NCBI GenBank assembly: GCA_003024985.2
Contig: PXIH01S0005657.1
Reading direction: 5' to 3' (one strand)
From: Euperipatoides rowelli
Lineage: Eukaryota; Onychophora; Udeonychophora; Euonychophora; Peripatopsidae
DNA: 11,007 nucleotides
The notes under the pieces were generated by a model. It searched no databases and was not told where the DNA came from. It saw only the letters and a list, made by a program, of their open reading frames with translations. Of this stretch, positions 1 through 7,332 are shown one piece after another (within the stretch, counting starts at the first letter, position 1; each line of letters begins with the position of its first letter). The position numbers and the translations under genes are program-made.

Positions 1-1506
1 CAGAGTAGCCAGTATCTGATCCTGAAAACGTTCCGTTTCAAACGCTAGTGCGATCCCTAGTTTTTAACACGTTTGAAGCGCCCCAATTATTAGACACGAC
101 ATCACAGACGCAAGTGCGGTGCTAGCCTTAATTCTTGCAATTAACCTTTAAGTGATACCAGCAGTTTGACTGACCAAAACGAAATGTTTATCTTATTTAT
201 TTTTTTATTAAGTATACTGCAGGGTTTTAAATTTCAGTGACTATAAAATAGATTTCTACTTAATATTTCAAAGCACATTACTGATTGAAAGGTAGTCTAT
301 GTTTGACTTTGCCAATAGTGAATAATTTAGAAAGGTTCATTTAATCACATTATTTGATTTGGCTAAGTTAAACATGAAAGGAATATCAAAATTAGAAAAA
401 TCATCTTCTTACATGAAATTCAACTTAAATTGAAAATCAGGTTTGCTGTTTGTGTTCAAGACCAAATTTTAAATGTTGATGTTCAATTAGCCTATTCTTA
501 TTACTCTAAACCTATTACTATATTTAAAATACAAAATAAAACATTTTACAATCATTTAATCAAATTGCTAGTTACAATTTATTTATTCCAGACTAAATTT
601 TGGCATTGCATTAATCTTGCTATTGTATGAATATTCTGATAATAAATTTATTCAGAAAAGAAAACCATTATTATATTAAAATTTTGTTAAATCCATTATA
701 ATTCAGAAATAATAACATGTTGAGTAAAAGATTATGTAAATTTCATTGTTGTAAATAAATTTTATTTTACAATGTCCTCTCCCCAGCCTTTATTTCTTCT
801 CCTGAGGGATATATATTCTCAAGTAAGTTAAGTTTGTGAGTCTTTGAAAACAAGATTATAGAATATTAATGGATGCTAAAAACTTTTTTGTTTAAACTCT
901 GATAAATGTTAATTTTTTTCTCCCATTTCTTCTGTTTTGACTAAAACTCTAATAATGCTAATATATGGAAAATCTGATAGAGAAAACTCTGCAAATATTT
1001 GATAACATAAGTACACTTGAAAGATTAGATAAAATAAAAATATTTCAAAATATTGTTTACATTCTTCTTGTATCATTATTTTATGAATAATGCTGATAAA
1101 TTGGGAGAGATTAGTTGCTACAATAATTTAAAAAAAAAAAATACTGAAATTGTTTACACTAATGATTTTCAAAGATAATTATTAAAAAATTCCATCAAAA
1201 TAAACTCGATTTTTTCCTTACTAAAATAAAAGATATTTTAAACTAAAAAACAACAATTTGATAATGTAGTTCCACTTTTATAGCCGAATAACCCAAAACC
1301 TTCACCACAGTAGAGATTCTCCTTGAACTTCTGTATTTAAACCAATAACAAAAGCTAAAAATAAGACATTATTAAAATGTTGGGCCTTTGTTTGAAAATG
1401 AGTAGAATTGCAAATCTGAATTGATATATATTGAACTAACAACTGACAACATAATGAAGAACAATGTCCAGAAGGTTGAGCTTGTAGAGCTTAAGACTTG
1501 CCTGTA
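1..1506. other. AT-rich noncoding DNA, no gene seen
   Basis: No coding region is supported here. The only longer open frame (430-630, plus) has no recognisable motif and its composition is that of random AT-rich sequence. The first 140 bases differ from the rest: they are richer in G+C and contain many CpG dinucleotides, and then composition drops abruptly to A/T runs. That block could be the edge of a repeat or of a conserved element cut by the window, but I do not recognise it. The remainder shows only A and T homopolymers and weakly similar short phrases around AAAACTCT at about 893-990. Confidence 0.6.
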
Positions 1507-1890
1507 GGGTTGCCAGAAGTTGAAAGTATAAAAAAAGGACTTTCCCTACAAAAAGAGAGAATACAAAGAGGACATATGCACATGGGTGTCTTGATACGCT
1601 TGTTTGTTTGTTTTTTATTGTGTGGACATTTTTGATAATTATTTGTGAAAAAAAGAACATTTTTGTTTCACCACCACTCTGAAAGCAAAGCTTAAATTGG
1701 GTCAGTCCCTTAAAAATTGAGTTGCCAGAAATAATTCTTGACAAAAGAGAGTGTTGTGGGAAAAAAAGAGTGTCATATGTTGCGAAAAACAGAAGACAAA
1801 AAAAGATCAGAATAAAATAGAGAGTAAACAAAAAGATTGTGACAAACAAAGAGAACATATTCTCTTTAAAAAGAGACATTCTGACAACCC
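1507..1890. mobile_element. Nonautonomous TIR element (MITE-like), TA-flanked
   Basis: Seen: 1507-1518 reads GGGTTGCCAGAA and 1879-1890 reads TTCTGACAACCC, its reverse complement with one mismatch (11 of 12). The dinucleotide TA lies directly outside both ends (1505-1506 and 1891-1892), as expected for a TA target duplication. The interior is 384 bp in all, codes for nothing convincing, and is rich in repeated AAAGAGA-type purine phrases; another copy of GTTGCCAGAA lies inside at 1721-1730. Known: short internally deleted elements with TIRs and TA duplications are typical of Tc1/mariner-type families. Inference: this is a nonautonomous DNA transposon or a fragment of a larger repeat; the superfamily is not decided. 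The 147-residue minus-strand frame over it (1436-1879) is a by-product of its pyrimidine-rich minus strand. Confidence 0.55.
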
Positions 1891-1892
1891 TA

Positions 1893-2287
1893 GATAAAAG
1901 TGAAGTATTAAAGCTATTCCATTAGATGATAATCATTTATAGTTACTGGATAGATACTTGGGGATTTTGTTACATTACAGACAATTTGTAATCTATTTAC
2001 CAGTTTGAAAGTCAATATCCATGAAATAGATTATATGCTATATCTGGTGTTTTATTCAAATTAAGTTAAAATCATTTTGAAACCTATATTTTACTATGAC
2101 AGAATATTTTTCAAAATCGTATATTTTATCAAAATGATCTTATATTTATACTGTAAAATTATTACTAATTTTTGAACTTCTTTTTTTTTTACATAACAGT
2201 CTTGTGGCGAGAAAGTCTGTTTTACTCTGTTTAAGATAAAATGTATTTAATTTGATTATCTAAAATGTTTGATCCTCATATACTGTA
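1893..2287. other. AT-rich noncoding spacer
   Basis: A/T-rich sequence with T homopolymers (for example near 2181-2190). I see no open frame, repeat pair or RNA gene in it. Confidence 0.6.
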
Positions 2288-2381
2288 TAATTATTATTAG
2301 TTATTATTATTATTGTTATTATTATTATTGTTATTATATTATCATTATTATTATTATTATTATTATTATTGTTATTATTTT
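2288..2381. repeat. TTA/TTG-type trinucleotide microsatellite
   Basis: About 94 bp of imperfect (ATT)n with interspersed GTT units and one ATC interruption at about 2341-2343. On the minus strand it reads as AAT repeats, which explains the asparagine run in the minus-strand open frame across 2260-2595; that frame is an artefact of the repeat. Such arrays vary in length by slippage. Confidence 0.9.
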
Positions 2382-2534
2382 TACCTAAAATAAAAGACAT
2401 AACAGAGTGTTTGAAATGCTTATGAGTATACAAATACAAATGTGTCGGACAACAACAGACCATAGTCCAGCGAGGTTGTCCCTTGTAGCACACTGGCAAG
2501 TAATATTCAAAGAGTGAAGGAATGTATGTATAGT

Positions 2535-2560
2535 AGATCAACAATAGTGTTTGTTGATCT
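2535..2560. repeat. Perfect 10-bp inverted repeat (hairpin)
   Basis: AGATCAACAA at 2535-2544 and TTGTTGATCT at 2551-2560 are exact reverse complements around a six-base loop, TAGTGT. Nothing nearby explains it: no T tract follows it as in a bacterial terminator, and no gene adjoins it. It may be chance or a transposon footprint. Confidence 0.8.
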
Positions 2561-2763
2561 GCAACTATTATTCTCATTCTATGGATCATATTCATATATT
2601 ATTGCATCAACTTTAGAAATTAAATTACTAATTCTTTCCCACTTTAAAGGGCCCCATACACAACAATTTATCCACATACCAGGGTGTGGAAAAGTCCTTG
2701 ACAGGCCATGCCTGAAGAAAACGTTCGCCACACACACAATGATCTATCCACAGGCACAACTGT

Positions 2764-2802
2764 AAAAAAAAAAAAAAGATTTTGGGTCTTTCTCTCTCTC
2801 TC
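2764..2802. repeat. A14 tract followed by TC dinucleotide tract
   Basis: Fourteen A residues (2764-2777) are followed after 13 bases by (TC)6 (2791-2802). An A tract can mark the 3' end of a SINE or a processed copy. No tRNA-like A/B box or recognisable SINE body was found upstream, so it is recorded only as simple sequence. Confidence 0.7.
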
Positions 2803-3555
2803 TTTTTAAACAATCATCTATAGTTTTATTAAGTTTTAAACATAGTCTTCTGGGAATATCTTATAATTTATTATAATGCTTTTTGTAATTCCCTTCGAAA
2901 GGCCAAACAAAAGTTGTTTATTTTTTTCAATAGCCAATCTTTGTTGGCATGGCAAATATCTCCAGGTATTTTTTTTAAACAAATGTTCATATGACACTTT
3001 TTTTTTATATTCTTGTTTTATAATGTATCATCTTTGTTGTTATGTCCCACAGACATTTTATTACCACTACCATTAAAATACAGTGCTAGATAGAATTTAA
3101 TTGGGAAGAGTGTTAACGGTGCAAATAGAAAAAAAAAGTTATGCGACTCATGTTGCTATAACAACTAATGTACGTATTTGGGAAATACGCTTTGCATGGA
3201 ACAGATATTCCCTAGATCTTTGGTATCACTTCAACAACAAGCAACAAAGCTATACACTCTCAGACATGACTTGTCTTCGGACCGGGTTTATGAGCACTGT
3301 TGAACGACAATAGACTCGACCGTGTCATTATGATTTATCCACAGGTAGACCTATACACAATAAGATTTGTCTTTCATACCTCATCATCATACCAGATTCA
3401 CGTACAAGTTGTTACGTTTATTGGCCCTAAAGTCATTTTGAATTATGATTGAAAGAAAAATTATACTCTCTCTCTCAACAGAACATTGTTGATTTTCATG
3501 TTTTTATATAAACTTTTAAAATTATTATGCTATTTGAAATTTGTATTTATTTATT

Positions 3556-3560
3556 AATAT
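3556..3560. repeat. Target-site duplication, left copy (AATAT)
   Basis: AATAT directly precedes the left LTR and is repeated exactly at 9311-9315 directly after the right LTR. A 5-bp duplication is usual for BEL/Pao integration. The site is AT-rich, so a five-base match alone is weak, but its placement at both LTR edges is convincing. Confidence 0.8.
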
Positions 3561-3865
3561 TCTTTTACATGGAGATAAACAAATGATTATCTTTGAATGC
3601 ACATATACATAATTACAAAATACACTACACAATGTGGTTTCCATGATAATACCTCACAGAGGTCTTTTAATGGCTACTATATTACACATTACAACTAAAA
3701 AAAACCCCGGAGATTGAATAAGGATAGAACAAAATAAAAACAACTAGTGACATCTAGTGAGAATTATTAACAGATAAAAGGTTCATTCTTATAGATAATA
3801 AAAATTAGTAGTTTAATCATTTTAAAACAAATTAAAATACAAATAAATTAGCATTGGCTGCAACA
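3561..3865 (-). repeat. 3' LTR (left copy)
   Basis: It matches 9001-9310 along its whole length with several small indels. Read on the minus strand it begins TGTTGCAGCCAATG, the usual TG start, and ends ATGTAAAAGA, without the usual terminal CA. The right copy also lacks CA there. The best-preserved block is around 3741-3762, carrying ACTAGTGACATCTAGTGAG, identical in both LTRs. The left boundary is fixed by the AATAT duplication; because both copies share an AT just outside, it could be off by two bases. Confidence 0.92.
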
Positions 3866-3885
3866 TTATACTCCCCATTTTAAAA
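3866..3885 (-). promoter_or_regulatory. Polypurine tract for plus-strand DNA priming
   Basis: On the minus strand the sequence just before the 3' LTR reads AAAATGGGGAGTATAA, ending at the LTR's TGTTG. A purine run with GGGGAG immediately upstream of the 3' LTR is where the RNase H-resistant primer for second-strand synthesis forms in LTR elements. A TATAA sits between the purine core and the LTR, a little longer than usual. Confidence 0.7.
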
Positions 3886-3928
3886 CATAGCTTCAACATG
3901 ACATTGTTCCAGACTATATTTGATGTAT

Positions 3929-4320
3929 CTAGATGTCAGATGATTCCTCGAGATCAACATCTAGAAGAAGTTTAAATATGACTGTTCGAATCAGCCCGTC
4001 ATAACCAGGATGAAGCTGAGTAAGTCGTCCAAGTCTCCATTTCAATGGGAAGTTCATCTTTGATTAGGACTAAGTCATTAATCTTCAAATTGCATGTCTT
4101 TGTCCAGAATTTTGGGTGCTGTTGGAGCCGTGAGATACTCTGAACTCCACTGCCATCAGAAGTGCTGCACATGATGCTTCCTGAATTTCCACCTGAATAA
4201 TCAGTTAACCTTATTTAACGTCAGATCTGGTTCTGTAATAGCAGTCAAGGGACCTCCAGCCAGGAAATGGCCAAGAGTAGGAGCTGCAAGATCATTGGGT
4301 CACTGCTCAAAGCTAACAAT
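3929..4320 (-). pseudogene. pol C-terminal DUF5641-like domain, broken
   Basis: This is the extreme C-terminus of the polyprotein, found after the integrase core in BEL/Pao elements; its role is not well defined and is presumed to aid integration. Seen on the minus strand: GHFLAGGPLTAITEPDL, then LFRWKFRKHH, then FWTKTCNLKINDLVLIKDEL, then RLGRLTQLHPGYDGLIRTV, ending in an acidic ESSDI tail and a stop TAG at 3929-3931. The GHFL.G..L, R W, DLV.I.D, and LGR....PG.DG..R motifs are characteristic. Breaks: a TGA after LTLNKVN, a TGA near the QHF position (about 4170), and frameshifts, one just after KDEL near 4048. The last 40 or so codons are in one open frame. Confidence 0.85.
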
Positions 4321-4923
4321 GGTCTTGAATTCACAACAGCCTCAATTTAAACCAACATGGTGTGGAACTCTTCAAACGTAAGTGTGCCAATAATGCACTT
4401 CAAGTGATATTTTGTAGACTTAATCCCGGCTTGCCAAAGCCCCCAAAATGAGGAGCCAAAGGAGGATCAAACAGCCAGTCAATACCCTCAGTTGCAAGTT
4501 GGGTTGACATATACTGTATTGATTGTGAGCAACATCCCCAATGAGTTGAAAGAATTCATGTAATTCAGTATTGGCACCTACAAAGTTTGTGCCACAGTCA
4601 CTACGAATAGTGGATGGTTAACCTCGACATGCAACAAATCTCCGGAGCGCTGCCAGAAATGCTGCAATGGACACATCACTAACTGCCTCCAAATGGACTG
4701 TCCTTGTTGCAAAACATAGAAAAAGAGCCAGATATGCCTTGAAACGTTTATTACAATGTACCTTTGTTACACAGAGAAGGAATGGGCCTCCATAACAAAC
4801 ACCACAGAGAGTTAATGGCCATAATGGAGTTAATTGACAAGCAGGATGATCCCCCATTAACTGAAAAGCCAAGCTGGCCTTAAGACAATAACAAATCACA
4901 CACCTTCTAGTAATACCACACAC
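4321..4923 (-). pseudogene. Integrase core (rve-like), catalytically dead
   Basis: The integrase joins the cDNA to host DNA using an Asp-Asp-Glu triad. Seen: CVIC, the last cysteine pair of the zinc-binding domain, near 4890-4902; the core start GVCYGGPF, then KAYLALFLCFATRTVHLEAVS and ALRRFVACRG, all in one frame from 4923 to a stop TAA at 4618-4620; then, in the same frame, STIRSDCGTNFVGANTEL, and after slips STQLATEGIDWLFDPPLAPHF and WQAGIKSTKYHLK. The first catalytic Asp position reads Cys (TGT, 4795-4797). The second Asp is kept (GAC, 4597-4599). The Glu position after the tryptophan reads Gln (CAA, 4431-4433). Frameshifts lie near 4505 and 4436, and a further stop TAA precedes IEAVVNSRP near 4344-4349. 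Identification is secure; the copy is inactive. Confidence 0.92.
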
Positions 4924-5365
4924 TGTACTATGAACATTGAGAATCTAAAAATAAACCTGTTATGTGGTTAGTACTAATTGTTACACTGGGCTGTGTGTTA
5001 ATGTGTCTTGAGATATTACCATTTTGGGTCAATGAGTGTTTTGTGGGCAACACCATTGAGTGCATGACATTTTCTGGAAGACTAGACTTAGAAAGATGAC
5101 CATTGGCATTGAATATACCAGCATTGTCCACAAAAGGATTCAAACAAAGCAACCGACTCTTGCAGGGCAGTGGTTTTCCTGACTTTAAACACAGCAGCTC
5201 AGAATGAAATTGGCTCTCCTGTACACACATTATCCAATAATATATAAATTTTGCTGGCTGCATTATGAATAAATCTGTGGCACCAAGCTGTAACTCATTG
5301 AAGTTTGGAGAGGGAAAATATCTTGTCATCAGTGAACAATCCCATGTTGTATGAAATGTGGCCAT
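4924..5365 (-). pseudogene. Integrase N-terminal zinc-binding region, broken
   Basis: This covers the linker after RNase H and the HHCC (H2C2) zinc-binding domain that helps integrase bind DNA ends and multimerise. Seen: a frame with LFTDDKIFSLSKLQ and WCHRFIHNAASKIY (about 5355-5245), then a switch of frame near 5225 to VQESQFHSELLCLKSGKPL, LCLNPFVDNAGIF, GHLSKSSLP and HSMVLPTKHSLTQ. These follow the usual BEL/Pao order (PF..D..G..., G.LS......HP..LP..H.LT). The histidine part after LTQ (about 5020-4930) is scrambled by frameshifts and a stop TAG before the CVIC pair. The zinc ligands are therefore not all in one frame. Confidence 0.88.
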
Positions 5366-5904
5366 TGACCCTTTTTTCTTCCAGTTTCACCAGGTCATAT
5401 TCATAGTTCAGATAATTACTCTTGATCGAAATGCCAGAGTCCCACAAGAATGGAGGACCATTCTACCACAACTCTTGAGACAAGAGAACCTGTGGAGAAA
5501 TACCACACATGATGTGCAATCACTTGGATTGTCAAGGGTGCTAACATGATGCCAATGTGCCTGTGAAATTGTCAATTAAATCTCACTAACCCTGTTAGCC
5601 ACAAAAGTCTTCCATCTATATGGTGGAGAAGAGACCCAAGTCAAAACTACAGTGGGGTCCATGTGAGCATGAATGTTAGTATTGGTTAGGTTTAATGCTG
5701 CAAGAATCTGCTTCAAGAGCTGTGATAATAACAGTGTACCACAAAGTTCAAGCCTTGGGAGTGTCTGCTTCTTCAGTAGCACCATCTTGGTTTTAGATGA
5801 TGATAATGATATTTTAATGCAACCTTCAGGTGAAGTTGCTCACCAGTACACGATCACAGCATAGGCACTCTCTGAAATGTCACAAAAGGCATGCAGTTCT
5901 CCAG
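5366..5904 (-). pseudogene. RNase H domain of pol, broken but active-site codons kept
   Basis: RNase H removes the RNA strand of the RNA-DNA hybrid during reverse transcription. Seen in order on the minus strand: ELHAFCDISESAYAVIVYW followed by a stop TGA; LPRLELCGTLLLSQLLKQIL; HAHMDPTVVLTWVSS; RWKTFVANRVSEI followed by a stop TAA; HWHHVSTLDNPSDCTS; and a GPPFLWDSGISI segment. The acidic positions of the fold remain: Asp at 5879-5881 (FCDIS), Glu at 5747-5749 (RLELC), Asp at 5657-5659 (HMDPT) and Asp at 5519-5521 (NPSDC). The TDS-type motif is altered to MDP next to the third acid. At least three stops and a probable frameshift between 5790 and 5870 prevent a continuous product. Confidence 0.9.
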
Positions 5905-6385
5905 TTAAGTCTGGTATGGTGACACAATGAGGAATCCAATTTTATCAATGTCAGGAAGGTCTAAACAGTATTTTACCTACTATTCTTGATAATATTCTGG
6001 TACTTGTTTATCCCACATCCACCTGCCATAATGATAGAAACAACAATTTTGCTTGAAATGTAGAGGGTGAGAGCCAGCCCAGTGGGTTATATAATTTATC
6101 CAGTTCGGAGAGCAATGCATGTTTTGTGACAATACTATGTTTCATAGTCACAGGTGTCACAAATGAGAAGTTATCAGAACCAGGATGCCAGTGTATTCCT
6201 AGAGCTCTAACTCCCTGGTCATCACAAATGCGTAGAGGAATTGAAGTCTCTCTAGACTCTGGAGGAACAGCCCTCAACACTGGTGTTATTTGATGATTAT
6301 TTGCAAAGCTGAAAACTTCCACTTGAAAGCAACTATATCAATTCAGCCTGCAACTTTAAGGCATCATGCTCTTAATTGGCCCCTT
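5905..6385 (-). pseudogene. pol region after the RT core (Pao peptidase A17 family)
   Basis: This is the part of BEL/Pao Pol between the reverse-transcriptase active site and RNase H, named 'Pao retrotransposon peptidase, A17' in domain databases although the true protease lies upstream. Seen: GAN, a stop TAA (6372-6374), then EHDALKLQAELI; after a frame slip, LLSSGSFQLCK, a stop where tryptophan is usual, then SSNNHQITPVLRAVPPESRE; then ICDDQGVRALGIHWHPGSD, FSFVTPVT, HALLSELDKLYNPLGWLSP and LLFLSLWQVDVG, ended by a stop TAA at about 6009. The piece from 6008 to 5905 carries further stops before PDLTGELHAF. The right end of this feature is the junction of the internal deletion. Confidence 0.9.
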
Positions 6386-6388
6386 CAT
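6380..6388 (-). other. Internal deletion junction, RT catalytic core missing
   Basis: The sequence passes from AFMKG, which precedes the reverse-transcriptase domain, directly to GAN-stop-EHDALKLQ, which in relatives lies just after the YVDD active-site motif. The roughly 200 residues between these landmarks in BEL/Pao elements, with both catalytic aspartate motifs, are not found anywhere in the window. I infer a deletion of about 600 bp; the size is an estimate from family architecture. Confidence 0.8.
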
Positions 6389-6701
6389 AAAAGCTCTGTA
6401 TTGTTGTTGTTGTGCAGGCATGCATGCAAGATGATGTTCCATTTGCTTCAAATGGCAAATGCAGTATCCCATGATAATACCAGTTCTTTAATTTTGTCAT
6501 GGAATGGTAGTTGTACAGTAAATCGGCCAGCATATGAGTAAGTTTAAAATTTTCTTTACAAAACTGTTCCTCAAGTGTCAGGATTTTGGTCGGCACCTCT
6601 GACTCAATGTCCCAAAACTGATTAAAAGTAGTATCCTCATCACACAAGACATGATGACTTGAAATAACCACCTTCTCTATAGATGAGATCAACCTTTCCA
6701 T
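6386..6701 (-). pseudogene. N-terminal part of the reverse-transcriptase region
   Basis: This is the linker between protease and reverse transcriptase plus the first part of the latter. Seen: FNQFWDIESEVPTK, TLEEQFCKENFKLTH in frame with the protease; then, one frame over, YAGRFTVQLPFHDKIKELVL (about 6535-6476); then, in a third reading, LKQMEHHLACMPAQQQQYR followed by AFMKG. These match the usual FW..E, EE..CE..F, GR..V.LPF and Y..FM landmarks of BEL/Pao. The CAA run (plus-strand TTGTTGTTGTTG, about 6401-6412) and the palindromic GCATGCATGC (6418-6427) lie just before the deletion junction. Nothing of the catalytic palm follows. Confidence 0.85.
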
Positions 6702-7294
6702 CAGTATCCAACCAAGTGTAGTTTCAATAGCTGTGGGACTGCCAGCAGGTCCCCTGCAAATATCACCTTGTAAAAGATCACCATAAATGTCAGCTCCCAG
6801 TAGAATGTTAATCTTTCCTGGTTCATGAAAATGAGGGTCAACCAGCGGCAATGTTTTTAGATGACTCCAAACACGAACTTGTATAGGTGTACTGGGCTGA
6901 AGACTGGTGATTTTGGCAATACCAATGCATCAATGACAACATAATTCTTGGGATTAACAATTGAAAATAGTTTTAGTGACACCATACCATGTGAAGTGGT
7001 ACTTCCCTCAGACATACCACAGAATGAAATCTTGGTCTTGTATTTCCTTAGGCACAATTTCTGAACACAGTTTGTGGTAACAAAACTAGCTTGAGAGGCA
7101 TAGTCCAACAAAACCCAAAACTGGCTAAATCCACCATTTACCAATGCCATAGACAGGAAAGTGTGACTATGAACATGTGGTTAGGTGAAATGATAAGTTG
7201 TCAACATTGTTTGACTCCCAAATCCCGAAGTAGCCACCATTTCTGTTTCCTCAAAATGCAATAATGTATGGTGAGAACCATTACCAGATTTACA
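6702..7294 (-). pseudogene. Aspartic protease of pol (DUF1758-like), frameshifted
   Basis: The retropepsin-like protease cuts the Gag-Pol polyprotein. Seen: a frame beginning at the last zinc-knuckle cysteine (CKSGNGSHHTLLHFEET), a stop TAA at 7181-7183, then LSMALVNGGFSQFWVLLDYASQASFVTTNCVQ with the catalytic Asp in LLDYASQ, then KISFCGMSEGSTTSHG and NYVVIDALVLPK. A one-base slip near 6926 moves the rest to another frame: SLQPSTPIQVRVW, LPLVDPHFHEPGKINILLGAD, IYGDLL, RGPAGSPTAIETTLGWIL. The D-x-G flap residue is Ala rather than Gly (DYA). Substitutions at that position occur in some BEL/Pao proteases, so it may be ancestral. The ILLGAD and GWIL motifs close the domain. Confidence 0.9.
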
Positions 7295-7332
7295 TTGTTG
7301 AATTGATGTCCACCCCATAAACAGTTAAAACA
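7292..7332 (-). other. CCHC zinc knuckle split by a frameshift
   Basis: Cys codons at 7330-7332 and 7321-7323 and His at 7306-7308 give C-X2-C-X4-H in the gag frame. The fourth ligand, Cys at 7292-7294, has the correct X4 spacing only if one base is missing between 7295 and 7297. Such knuckles bind packaged RNA. Confidence 0.85.

Larger units (their letters stand above)
2382..3555. other. Noncoding stretch with short repeats and a hairpin
   Basis: No gene is supported. Several short plus-strand frames (2514-2765, 2876-3076, 3101-3313) have no recognisable domains. The stretch from about 2640 to 3430 is less AT-rich than its surroundings and has scattered CpGs. It holds a perfect hairpin (2535-2560), an A14 tract (2764-2777), a TC tract (2791-2802), a short palindrome CGTATTTGGGAAATACG (3173-3189), and two copies of ATGATYTATCCACAGG (2739-2754 and 3330-3345). 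These could be remains of an old dispersed repeat. Confidence 0.55.

Noticed and set aside
893-990. Tandem repeat of AAAACTCT phrases
   Set aside because: Only the eight-base core recurs at irregular spacing in A/T-rich DNA, which is expected by chance.
1436-1879. 147-residue minus-strand open frame rich in Phe and Leu
   Set aside because: It coincides with the TIR element, and its hydrophobic make-up comes from a pyrimidine-rich strand; no domain or start context supports a membrane protein.
2288-2381. CRISPR-like or other regular array
   Set aside because: It is a plain trinucleotide microsatellite without spacers.
2260-2595. 111-residue minus-strand frame with a long Asn run
   Set aside because: The Asn run is the AAT microsatellite read in one frame; the rest has no recognisable motif.
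3101-3313. 70-residue plus-strand frame in a less AT-rich stretch
   Set aside because: No known motif, no neighbouring exon signals that hold up, and length is within chance.
2668-3343. TTATCCACA words resembling bacterial DnaA boxes, suggesting an origin
   Set aside because: The window is animal DNA with a BEL/Pao element; the words have no other origin features and are better read as parts of a repeat.
5358-6541. Plus-strand frames across the element (5358-5549, 5673-5864, 6290-6541)
   Set aside because: They are antisense shadows of pol, which is clearly on the minus strand.
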